From: an uncultured bacterium
GTDB taxonomy: Bacteria; Patescibacteriota; Minisyncoccia; Minisyncoccales; UBA5738
Direction of reading: 5' to 3'
DNA: 43,096 nucleotides
NCBI GenBank assembly: GCA_903847095.1
Contig: CAINCQ010000042.1
Span: 1 to 43,096, forward strand
Below are positions 32,673 through 40,054 of the stretch, piece by piece; positions within the stretch are counted from its first letter, which is position 1; each line of letters starts with the position of its first letter. A program made the position numbers and the translations under genes. Below the pieces are notes generated by a model. That model searched no databases and had not been told where the DNA came from. It worked only from the letters and a program-made list of their open reading frames with translations.

Positions 32673-33653
32673 TTAATCGGCGGAATTGTCGTAGATCCAA
32701 TCCGCTTCATTTTTTCTTAAGAGCGTGGCCATAGTTATCAGGTTTTTGGCCAAATCGCGCGCTTCTTTTACAAAGGCTTCTCCGGTAAGCAATTTCTTAT
32801 CGGCATACGTTCCGGTAAGAATGGATCCCATGGCGTACATATTTGAGTAGGGAGGGAAAACCAGGCCACAGTGGTTGAGGGTCATAAACAGCTGGGAAAT
32901 GGCCATACTGGCCCCTTCTTCGTGGCCGGTAGCGATGATCCCGGCGGTTTTTCCGGTAAACCGGCGAAGAAATCCGCTGCCCGGAATTTTTTCATCGGCG
33001 TTCAGTTCGATAAACTTGGTATGTTTGATATTGAGATTTTTATTTTTGCTGGCGCTTGGGTCGGCCGGTTCCAGGCTTCCGTCCAGACTGATGCAGCGAT
33101 CGATAAATAAAGCCATCGGCGAAGAAATTTTGAAATAATTCACCGGGGTGGCGAAGACGATGATATCGGCTCCAAGGATTTTGTCGTAAAGGATATTGCT
33201 CATGTCATCGCCCGCGGGTGTGCCTTTCGGATAACAGGAACAATAAAAATGGCAGTGGGCGTTGGTTGTCGAGTAGCAGGCTTTACAGGGCTTGATATCG
33301 TAATCGCGCAAAGCGATCAGCTCGGTTTTAGACCCGAGTCTTGCCAGCTCTTCGAGAGCGGCCCGAAGCAAAAATTCGGAATTGCTGTTTTCGCCCGCGT
33401 TGTCGAATTCGGATCGGCTGGAACCAGAAATTCCCAGCGCGATCATGGGACCGCTTTTTTGCGACCGTGTTTTGGCTTCTTTGATCGTGTTTTCCCGGAT
33501 TTCCTTAAAGCGGTTAAGGATATGGTCGTCGATCTCCAAGAATTTTTTCAGGAATCCGTCGCTTGTTTTGGCTACCAGAAGAGATTGTCCGCAACCGGGA
33601 CAGCGCAAAAGATTTTCCGGCTGGGTCGTTTGGCAGTTTTCGCATATTTTCAT
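32673..33653 (-). CDS. zinc-ribbon plus flavodoxin-like (iron-sulfur flavoprotein type) protein
   Basis: A 326-residue protein. Residues 3-21 form a zinc ribbon (CENCQTTQPENLLRCPGCG). From about residue 70 follows an NADPH-dependent FMN reductase/flavodoxin fold: the FMN loop GISGSSRSE, the cysteine cluster CKACYSTTNAHCHFYCSCYP and VFATPVNYFKISSPMALFID. The cluster resembles iron-sulfur flavoproteins, where cysteines hold a 4Fe-4S centre next to FMN. It probably carries electrons between the cupredoxin/DUF2769 partners and a soluble donor. The N-terminal ribbon is an unusual addition. Confidence 0.8.
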   Translation of the reverse strand: MKICENCQTTQPENLLRCPGCGQSLLVAKTSDGFLKKFLEIDDHILNRFKEIRENTIKEAKTRSQKSGPMIALGISGSSRSEFDNAGENSNSEFLLRAALEELARLGSKTELIALRDYDIKPCKACYSTTNAHCHFYCSCYPKGTPAGDDMSNILYDKILGADIIVFATPVNYFKISSPMALFIDRCISLDGSLEPADPSASKNKNLNIKHTKFIELNADEKIPGSGFLRRFTGKTAGIIATGHEEGASMAISQLFMTLNHCGLVFPPYSNMYAMGSILTGTYADKKLLTGEAFVKEARDLAKNLITMATLLRKNEADWIYDNSAD

Positions 33654-33667
33654 GCCGTGTTTTGTGA

Positions 33668-33898
33668 TCAGCCGGTTTGTTCCGCTGATCCGTTAATACA
33701 ATAATAGTTCGCTTTCAGGCGGTTTTCCTTATGGACCGGGCAAGAGTTGCACGGGCATCCGTTGGTTTTAAAAACGCACGGTCCGGTCCCATTGGCGCAA
33801 AAAAGGTTTTCGTTTTTTTCTTTGGCACAATCGCCGTAAGAGGGACAAATTTTACACGAACACTTGGCGGAATTATCCCGGTTATTTTCTATTTTCAT
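33668..33898 (-). CDS. DUF2769-family cysteine-rich protein
   Basis: A short protein of 76 residues from the internal methionine at 33898 (MKIENNRDN), the preferred start. Cysteines follow the DUF2769 pattern: CSCKICPSYGDC, LFCANGTGPC, GCPCNSCPV and NYYCINGSA. This could bind one or two iron-sulfur or zinc centres. It lies 14 bases upstream of the flavoprotein gene in the same leftward operon and is a plausible redox partner. The molecular role of the family is not established. Confidence 0.8.
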   Translation of the reverse strand: MKIENNRDNSAKCSCKICPSYGDCAKEKNENLFCANGTGPCVFKTNGCPCNSCPVHKENRLKANYYCINGSAEQTG

Positions 33899-33920
33899 GA
33901 TGGGCTTATGGATTTTAATA

Positions 33921-34313
33921 TTACTGGACAATGACTCGGCCTTTCATGCCGGGATGAATGGCGCAAGAATAGTCATATGTTCCTGCCGAGACAAACGTAA
34001 AAGAAAAAGTCTCGCCTTTGGACAGGGCTGATGAATTAAAGGTGTCTGATTTGATCTGATGCGGGGCCGGATCTTCATTGGTCCAGACAACGGTCGTGCC
34101 GGTTTTTATCGTGAGGGCCGGCGGCTGGAAGGAAAAATTGGCGATGGCGATGGCCGCGGTTTCACCTTGGGTTACGGGTTGGGCAGGTTGTCCGTTGCTT
34201 GCGGGCGGGTTGGCGGTGTTTCCTTGAGGTGTTTTTGGATATCCCTGAAAAACATAGTACGCGGTGATCAAGGCAATTACGACCAGGATGGCAATTATGA
34301 TTTTTTGGTTCAT
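33921..34313 (-). CDS. membrane-anchored cupredoxin (amicyanin-like)
   Basis: A 130-residue blue-copper protein. The N-terminal helix (about residues 4-22) anchors it, and a Pro/Gln/Asn-rich linker leads to the cupredoxin domain from residue 52. Copper ligands are His85 (PAPHQIK), Cys117, His120 and Met123 in SCAIHPGMKG. The CxxHPxM spacing is as in amicyanin. It would accept or donate single electrons outside the membrane. It is the first gene of the leftward redox operon. Upstream TATAAT-like boxes lie near 34356-34368 with no strong -35. Confidence 0.88.
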   Translation of the reverse strand: MNQKIIIAILVVIALITAYYVFQGYPKTPQGNTANPPASNGQPAQPVTQGETAAIAIANFSFQPPALTIKTGTTVVWTNEDPAPHQIKSDTFNSSALSKGETFSFTFVSAGTYDYSCAIHPGMKGRVIVQ

Positions 34314-34419
34314 ATTTATTGTTCTTGCTTTGCGGCGGAAGAACTCAGTTAAGATTATATGACTGATTATAACATAAGAACAAGGGGCGAACGTAGCTTT
34401 GGGGGCGTGTCATTAGCCC

Positions 34420-34449
34420 TTGACAAATTATATTTAGTTGTGGTATAAT
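34420..34449 (+). promoter_or_regulatory. promoter of the 34.5-kb gene
   Basis: TTGACA (34420-34425), 18 bp, TATAAT (34444-34449). A small hairpin ACCGG/CCGGT follows in the leader, then GAGGCGAGG before the ATG. Confidence 0.85.
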
Positions 34450-34507
34450 ATTAGCAATTAAAAAATACCGGACAATTTTCCGGTCAAAGGAATTTGAGGC
34501 GAGGAAA

Positions 34508-35176
34508 ATGGAAACGGGAAAGAATGCCAAGAACGCCATGATCGAGGCGTTCAGGAACAGAAACGCTGTATTGACCACAGAGAATCAGAGTCTGCGTGAG
34601 GCTCACGCGGCTGTAATAGTACAACGCAATGAAGCCCTGCAGCTGGCTAAGGAAAGGGGCGAGGCGCTCGAAGCGGCCTATGCCAGAATCAAGGAGTCGG
34701 AGCAGCACCGGGTCGAGGTCAGGAAGATCTCCAAGCCCGCGGTTGTAGCCAGAGTACACGTGAAACCCGTACCCAAGCCGGAAATGGCCCAGGTGTGGGA
34801 GGATCGGAGGCCATTCGGACTTCGCGTCCAAAGCGTGGTGGCTGAGTTCCTCAAGGCTTGGGGAAGAGCTCCTCGCGATCCGCAGCGGATCGCCTGGGAC
34901 AGGGCCTACCACATTAACGGTGCGTTGCTCGATGGAAAAGCCAAGTATTCTCTCGAAGAGATTATGGCCGCTGTAGAGTGGCTGGAGTTCACCCTGGGGG
35001 AGAAGAGGCATTCCGTCGAAGAAACCAGGGAATGGCTCACGATGTTAGTCGAGACCGAGGAAGATGAGCTTTGCCGCAAAGCTGCGTGCGAGCTCGCACT
35101 TCTCAATCAAGTATTCTTGCCAGAGCAAGAACAGCAAAAGGCCGATTTCGAAGGGGAGAGGGCGATTGCCGCCTAA
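34508..35176 (+). CDS. unknown coiled-coil protein, 222 residues
   Basis: Residues about 15-75 form a continuous charged coiled coil (RNAVLTTENQSLREAHAAVI, then EALEAAYARIKESEQ). A basic Pro/Val linker (VHVKPVPKPE) follows. A helical domain from about residue 95 contains AEFLKAWGRAPRDPQ and a Glu-rich tail. Codon choice is richer in CTG, GAG and AAG than in the restriction island. The promoter and Shine-Dalgarno are good. The build resembles a scaffold or nucleoprotein, but no family is recognised. Confidence 0.7.
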   Translation: METGKNAKNAMIEAFRNRNAVLTTENQSLREAHAAVIVQRNEALQLAKERGEALEAAYARIKESEQHRVEVRKISKPAVVARVHVKPVPKPEMAQVWEDRRPFGLRVQSVVAEFLKAWGRAPRDPQRIAWDRAYHINGALLDGKAKYSLEEIMAAVEWLEFTLGEKRHSVEETREWLTMLVETEEDELCRKAACELALLNQVFLPEQEQQKADFEGERAIAA

Positions 35177-35217
35177 ACCTCTTTGAAACAAGGCCTTTTT
35201 TCTTTGGCTTGGCCGTT

Positions 35218-35246
35218 TTGACAAAAAAAGTTGGTTGGGGTAAATA
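35218..35246 (+). promoter_or_regulatory. promoter of the small zinc-ribbon gene
   Basis: TTGACA (35218-35223), 17 bp, TAAATA (35241-35246), about 48 bases before the ATG. Confidence 0.75.
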
Positions 35247-35293
35247 TTAGTTGTTTTCGAAGAATTTTGTAACTTTAAAATGAGGGTTGAGAA

Positions 35294-35557
35294 ATGGATA
35301 AGAAAGATGCGGCCAAAATGATCGTTTTGTATATTTGCCCCAATTGCGCGGCAATATATACGACGCCTAAAACCACTTGCCTTAATAAAAATTGCGCGTT
35401 GCAGTTTGATACCGTCGATGAGCCGCGCGGACTGCGGCTGGTTGAAATAACGGTTAAGGCATACCAGGTAATGGTGGATGTGATGGGAAAAGAATTCGTT
35501 TTTGTCCATTGCGGGTGTTCGGGCGATCATTGTCCGGACTGCGTAACGACTATTTGA
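35294..35557 (+). CDS. small zinc-ribbon-like protein
   Basis: Eighty-seven residues with two cysteine groups. YICPNCAAIYTT and CLNKNCALQF form one CxxC...CxxxxC ribbon, and HCGCSGDHCPDCVTT forms a second near the C terminus. These should bind one or two zinc ions. It has its own promoter, a GAGGGTTGAG leader and a terminator overlapping the stop. The function is unknown. Lone ribbons of this kind are often transcription or translation accessory proteins. Confidence 0.7.
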   Translation: MDKKDAAKMIVLYICPNCAAIYTTPKTTCLNKNCALQFDTVDEPRGLRLVEITVKAYQVMVDVMGKEFVFVHCGCSGDHCPDCVTTI

Positions 35558-35581
35558 AGGGGTTTATAAAGCCTCTTTTTT
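35557..35581 (+). terminator. intrinsic terminator
   Basis: AAGGGG pairs with CCTCTT (one G-U) around TTTATAAAG and is followed by T. It begins inside the stop codon of the zinc-ribbon gene. Confidence 0.7.
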
Positions 35582-35717
35582 GTTGATAAGGCGCTGCCAT
35601 CGGGTTTGCGAAGATCAAACTCATATGTTATTATCTTGTACATCGTCCATCTTTTTTATAGTGTTCCAAGTTTTAGTTTACAAGCTTATTTACTTATTAT
35701 CTTGCTGGCTTGTTTGC

Positions 35718-35793
35718 GCCGAGGTAGCTCAGTTGGCAGAGCGGCGGTATCGTAAACCGCAGGCCGGAGGTTCGACCCCTCTCCTCGGCTCCA
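35718..35793 (+). tRNA. tRNA-Thr (anticodon CGT)
   Basis: The acceptor GCCGAGG pairs with CCTCGGC. The anticodon stem GCGGT/ACCGC encloses ATCGTAA, giving anticodon CGT and threonine codon ACG. The T arm is GAGG-TTCGACC-CCTC, and CCA is encoded at 35791-35793. Confidence 0.95.
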
Positions 35794-35899
35794 TTTACCA
35801 CAAAGTTCGACAGATAGGTTTAGGAGGTTCTGCGCCGGAGGTGTATTTGCCTCGGGAAGAGAACTTTTTTCTCGGCTTCATTAAAATTGTAAGTTTGTC

Positions 35900-35922
35900 A
35901 AACCCGCTCAAAACGGGTTTTT
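35900..35922 (+). terminator. intrinsic terminator after tRNA-Thr
   Basis: AACCCG and CGGGTT pair around CTCAAAA, followed by T. It lies three bases before the next -35. Confidence 0.75.
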
Positions 35923-35924
35923 GC

Positions 35925-35953
35925 TTGACTTTTTTTAATATTTATGTTATTAT
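35925..35953 (+). promoter_or_regulatory. promoter of the 36-kb gene pair
   Basis: TTGACT (35925-35930), 17 bp, TATTAT (35948-35953). Confidence 0.78.
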
Positions 35954-35988
35954 TTTTGGCAGTACCTCAATTTTTTGGAGAAGGAGGA

Positions 35989-36336
35989 ATGGCGCTGAAG
36001 AAAAGAGACGTCTATATTCTGCCCGACGGCAGGGAATTCCATGTTGAAGATTCCAGCCGTCCGGCCGTATTGATCCCGTTCAGCCAAATATTCTGGATGG
36101 GTAATAATACCGGAGTGGTTGTAGGCGATCCCGTTGTTATTCCGGATCCAGAATGGTTTCCGGAAATAATAGCGGAGACAATAGAGGGAAAATCCCGTCT
36201 TTTGCCCGAAGACCAATGGCCAAGGATTCACGCCGAAATGACGCTGGTCCGCGGGTTGGCGGGCGTGGTTGACTGCACCAAAGAAACGATCGAACAGTAC
36301 ATGAACAGACTTCATGTACTGGGAATAGCGGTTTGA
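35989..36336 (+). CDS. unknown protein, 115 residues
   Basis: ATG 35989 is chosen because GGAG (35977-35980) lies eight bases upstream; AAGGAGG also directly abuts the start. The earlier in-frame ATG at 35944 would overlap the promoter. The soluble protein contains VYILPDGREFHVED, a beta-rich region with GNNTGVVVGDPVVIPDPEW and a helical end (ETIEQYMNRLHVLGI). No family is recognised. The gene after it starts 22 bases later, and the pair probably forms one operon. Confidence 0.7.
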   Translation: MALKKRDVYILPDGREFHVEDSSRPAVLIPFSQIFWMGNNTGVVVGDPVVIPDPEWFPEIIAETIEGKSRLLPEDQWPRIHAEMTLVRGLAGVVDCTKETIEQYMNRLHVLGIAV

Positions 36337-36358
36337 CAAAATGAAGGAGAAGGTAGAA

Positions 36359-36982
36359 ATGACAATGGGAATGGGAATGGAAATGCCGGATGAAGAAAAG
36401 CCAAAGACAAAGTTTGTTCGCCAGCCTCCGGACGAAGGCATCGCGGAAGCGTTGGCAGCGACACTAATGTCAAAGTATCCCGATCTGGACCTGAGTGGTC
36501 AGCGGTTGGGTGGTGCCAGTAAAAATGACAGGCCCTATCTGATCGCAGGAAAGTGGGGCGTGGTCGATTTGACCGAGAGTTTTGGGCACGTTATCGTTCA
36601 CGGTTTCGTCAACCGACTGATTTTGAACAGCGCGTCCGGGATTTTTGTTCATCTGGTTGGGGCGTTTGGGTTTGTAGAAGCCCAAAATATAGGTTGTGAT
36701 GACCAAGGTTCCCGTAGCTGGATCGACCTGAATGGCGGTATATTCGAAATCGATCTCCGTGGAAGTTCCACCGAGAGATTGGAGCTGATCCACAGTATTG
36801 CCGAACCCGGTTGCCATCCGCCATTGGAAAAAGCGCGGGCCGGAAAGGTAAAAATCAATCCGTTTGACATCAGGTATGTCATTTCGGAAACTCCCGGCGC
36901 CTGGCGCAAGGCCATTGCCAATAATTGTCTGGAAATCCAAGATAATCTGAATTTATTCGCCAGGCGGGGGATCAAGGAGTAG
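36359..36982 (+). CDS. unknown protein, 207 residues
   Basis: ATG 36359 is preferred, with AAGGAGA (36344-36350) nine bases upstream; ATG 36341 is an alternative. The first residues are Met-rich (MTMGMGMEM). A central beta-rich domain follows (YLIAGKWGVVDLTESFGHVI, then LILNSASGIFVHLVGAFGFV), and a helical C-terminal part ends LNLFARRGIKE. It is in an operon with the 115-residue gene and is followed by a terminator. No motif names a function. Confidence 0.7.
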   Translation: MTMGMGMEMPDEEKPKTKFVRQPPDEGIAEALAATLMSKYPDLDLSGQRLGGASKNDRPYLIAGKWGVVDLTESFGHVIVHGFVNRLILNSASGIFVHLVGAFGFVEAQNIGCDDQGSRSWIDLNGGIFEIDLRGSSTERLELIHSIAEPGCHPPLEKARAGKVKINPFDIRYVISETPGAWRKAIANNCLEIQDNLNLFARRGIKE

Positions 36983-36990
36983 CGAGCATA

Positions 36991-37013
36991 AAGAGGTCAA
37001 AACCCTCTTTTTT
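36991..37013 (+). terminator. intrinsic terminator
   Basis: AAGAGG and CCTCTT pair around TCAAAAC, followed by a T-rich run. Confidence 0.75.
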
Positions 37014-37113
37014 CTTTTAAAACTACAATATTCCCGTTTGAAATCCGAGTGCTTCACTTTTGGCTTTCTTTGTGGTAATTCTTATGTATGGCAGGGTAAG
37101 CGATTCGAGAAAA

Positions 37114-38188
37114 ATGGCTGAATTATCGGAACAAATCGCAGAGCAGCTTGTTAAGCTCCATCAGTTGATGGACTGTCTTTGACTTTTCAGCGAAAAAGTT
37201 GAGACTAAGGGAGTTGGAGGAAGAAATGGCGCGTCCCGATTTTTGGGGATTTCCCGACCAGGCGGCCAAGATAAGCGAAGAATATTCCGATCTTAAAAAA
37301 GAGGTTGGAGAGCTGGATGACTTGGAGACGGAGCTATCCATAATCACCGAAGGCGGGACGGAAGCCGATCTTGACCAATTCAAAATTAAATTCAAGGGAA
37401 AAGAGATCCTTATTTTCCTTAACGGGAAATACGACAAAGAAAACGCTATCCTGACGATTCATTCGGGAGCGGGAGGGTTTGACGCGCAGGATTGGGGTGC
37501 GATGCTGTTAAGAATGTACGAACGCTATTGCCAAAGAAAAGGTTATAAATTTTTCGTTCTCCATGAATCTTTCGGCGAAGGGAACGGCCCGGAAGGGAGA
37601 TCCGGGATAAAGGAAGCGACGGTTTTGATAAAAGGGCCAATGATTTTTGGTTTATTGAAGAAAGAGAATGGCGTGCACCGTTTGGTACGGATGTCGCCGT
37701 TTTCCGCCAAACAGTTGAGGCATACGTCGTTCGCGCTGGTTGAGGTTTTGCCGGAATTTCCGAAAAATCATTTAAAAGAAATGGTTTTGAATCCCGAGGA
37801 TTTGAGGCTGGAATTTTACGGCTCATCGGGACCGGGCGGACAGTACGTGAACAAGCGGGAATCGGCGGTGCGGGTGATCCATATTCCTACCGGTATTTCC
37901 GCTACTTGCCAGGTTGAGCGGCTTCAGGGCCAGAACAAGGAAAGGGCGATCGAACTTTTGAAAATGAAATTGTTCAACTTGATGGAGGAATCCCAGCTTA
38001 AAGAACTTTCAAAGATCAAAGGAGACCGCGTATCGGCCAGCTGGGGGAACCAGATCCGCTCCTACGTTCTTGACCCTTACAAACTGGCCAAGGACCTCCG
38101 GACGGACGTGGAGACGAGCAGTGTCCAGGATGTGCTTGACGGAGATTTGGATGAATTCATTGAAGCCGAGATAAAAATAAAGCAATAA
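37114..38188 (+). CDS. prfB: peptide chain release factor 2 with programmed +1 frameshift
   Basis: RF2 releases nascent chains at UGA and UAA. A 22-codon first frame from ATG 37114 (MAELSEQIAEQLVKLHQLMD) ends at CTT-TGA-C (37177-37183), the classical RF2 frameshift site. A +1 shift joins it to the frame that reads DFSAKKLRLRELEEEM and runs to 38188, about 357 residues in total. The codon-recognition tripeptide is SPF (VRMSPFSAKQLRHTSF) and the peptidyl-release GGQ is in SSGPGGQYVNKRESAVR. The usual AGGGGG stimulator three bases before CTT is absent here (ATGGACTGT). RF2 in working order implies UGA is stop. Confidence 0.95.
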
Positions 38189-38240
38189 ACGTATTGTAGG
38201 CAATCTTTAGGCGGCAGGTCTAACAGACAAAAAGTTCCAC

Positions 38241-38939
38241 ATGATCAGATTTAACGACATTACCAAGATTTACCAGGCGAAAGCCGCGGGCCACAAGCGC
38301 GTGGTGGCTTTGGATGGGGTATCTTTCGGGGTGGAAAAGGGGGAGTTTGTTTCCGTCGTCGGCCGTTCCGGGGCGGGGAAAACCACGCTTTTCAAGCTTT
38401 TGCTGATGGAAGAAAAACCGACCACCGGCAGTGTTTTATATAAAGACCAGAATATTTACAAATTTAAATCAAAACATATCAATAATCTTAGGCGCAGTAT
38501 CGGGGCGGTTTTCCAGGATTACAAGCTGTTGCCGAATATGACCGTTACCGAGAATATTGCGTACGTGATGAAAGTGATCGGCGCGACCGATATGGAAATC
38601 GCCCGGGATGTCCCCAGGATCTTAGAGATAGTGGAGCTTGAAGAGAGAGGCCAGAACTTCCCGGAGGAGCTTTCCGGCGGTGAATGCCAAAGGGCGGCTA
38701 TCGCGCGCGCCCTTATCCACCGGCCCGAAGTGGTGTTGGCCGACGAACCGACAGGTAACCTCGATCCTTACCACACGTTGGACATTCTGAAGCTGTTGCT
38801 TAAGATAAACGAGATGGGCACGACGGTTATTCTCGCGTCCCATAATCGCGAAATAATCAATAAGCTGAAAAAAAGGGTAGTGACTTTGGATAAAGGCAAG
38901 ATCATCCGCGATGAAGCAAGGGGAAGATTTTCACTCTAA
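38241..38939 (+). CDS. ftsE: cell division ATP-binding protein FtsE
   Basis: FtsE is the ATPase of the FtsEX complex, which activates peptidoglycan hydrolases during division. Its 232 residues match the family. Walker A is GRSGAGKTTL, the Q-loop is VFQDYKLLPNMTV, the signature is LSGGECQRAAIARAL and Walker B is VVLADEPTGNLD. The H-loop is LASHNREI. ftsX follows 39 bases downstream. It is intact. Confidence 0.94.
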   Translation: MIRFNDITKIYQAKAAGHKRVVALDGVSFGVEKGEFVSVVGRSGAGKTTLFKLLLMEEKPTTGSVLYKDQNIYKFKSKHINNLRRSIGAVFQDYKLLPNMTVTENIAYVMKVIGATDMEIARDVPRILEIVELEERGQNFPEELSGGECQRAAIARALIHRPEVVLADEPTGNLDPYHTLDILKLLLKINEMGTTVILASHNREIINKLKKRVVTLDKGKIIRDEARGRFSL

Positions 38940-38978
38940 ATTAAAAATGTATTGTTTTTTAAACTTTAATTTTTTTTT

Positions 38979-39887
38979 ATGTTTACTTTACTTAAAAGAA
39001 TAATCGGTTTGGGATGGCAGAACTTGGTTCGCGACGGAGGCATTGCCGTGGCCAATATTTTTATCATGATGATACCGATTTTTTTGGTTTCTTCGATTTT
39101 TTTATTGAAGGATGTGAGCCGCTACATGATTGATGCTCTTCAAGCCAAGGCGGACATTTCGGTTTATTTCAACGAAAACACCAACGAAGACGATATTTTA
39201 AGGATCAAGCAGGCGATAGTCGCGATACCGCAAGTGAACGAAGTGAAGTATGTTTCCAAAGACCAGGCTTTGGCCGATTTTACCGAGCGGCACAAGGATA
39301 GTGCTACATTGATGGAATCGCTACAGCAAGTGAACGGCAATCCTTTTTTGGCTTCCCTGAACATTACCGCCAAGGGTATGAGCGAGTATGACCAAGTAGC
39401 CCAGTTTTTGAACCAGGATCAATATAAGGCCATGGTCAATAAAGTGAATTACAACGAAAAGAAAAGCGTGATCGAAAAGATCTTTTTCCTTACTGCCGGG
39501 GCCAGCAAAGCCGGGCTTATTCTGGCCGGGATCCTGGGATTCGTTTCGATCCTGGTGACGTTTAACACGATTCGTATGGCGATCATCAACCGTAAAAAAG
39601 AGATAGCGATCCAGCGCCTGGTTGGAGCGTCGCGCGTGTTTATCCGCGGCCAGTTTTTTGTCGAAGGCTTGATCTTTGGCCTTCTGGCAGCCATTTTCTG
39701 TTTTTTGATAACGGCCGGGGTTTGCTGGTATGCCAACTCGTCGCTCGAAGCATTGATGCCGGGTTTGAGTCTTTGGAATAATCTCATGGCCAGTGTCGGA
39801 ACGATGTTTTTACTTCAGTTTGCCACCGGTACCGTTTTGGGTATTATTTCAAGCATGATCGCCACCACAAGATATCTGAAGGCGTAA
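38979..39887 (+). CDS. ftsX: cell division protein FtsX
   Basis: FtsX is the membrane partner of FtsE. In 302 residues it has the expected four transmembrane helices: one at about residues 22-42, then a large extracytoplasmic domain with ADISVYFNENTNEDDI and YVSKDQALADF, then three helices in the FtsX/permease domain (FNTIRMAIINRKKEIAIQRL). This is the standard order with ftsE directly upstream. The next feature is tRNA-Gln. Confidence 0.93.
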   Translation: MFTLLKRIIGLGWQNLVRDGGIAVANIFIMMIPIFLVSSIFLLKDVSRYMIDALQAKADISVYFNENTNEDDILRIKQAIVAIPQVNEVKYVSKDQALADFTERHKDSATLMESLQQVNGNPFLASLNITAKGMSEYDQVAQFLNQDQYKAMVNKVNYNEKKSVIEKIFFLTAGASKAGLILAGILGFVSILVTFNTIRMAIINRKKEIAIQRLVGASRVFIRGQFFVEGLIFGLLAAIFCFLITAGVCWYANSSLEALMPGLSLWNNLMASVGTMFLLQFATGTVLGIISSMIATTRYLKA

Positions 39888-39983
39888 CCTTGATTATTTC
39901 TTATTTTAAGCTAAGATTATCGCGTGCTTTTAAGAAATCTTTCGTAGCCCTAAGGCGTTGGCCGAGGGTTTCTCGTTTTTCAT

Positions 39984-40054
39984 TGCGGGATCGTCTAACG
40001 GTAGGACGCATCCCTCTGGAGGATGTTATCTAGGTTCGAATCCTAGTCCCGCAG
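39984..40054 (+). tRNA. tRNA-Gln (anticodon CTG)
   Basis: The acceptor TGCGGGA pairs with TCCCGCA. The anticodon stem CATCC/GGATG encloses CTCTGGA, giving anticodon CTG and glutamine codon CAG. The T arm is CTAGG-TTCGAAT-CCTAG. The discriminator is G and CCA is not encoded (GCCC follows). The 3' part overlaps the end of the leftward serine recombinase gene. Confidence 0.94.

Noticed and set aside
35580-36047. 155-residue gene across tRNA-Thr
   Set aside because: It reads through a tRNA, a terminator and a promoter.
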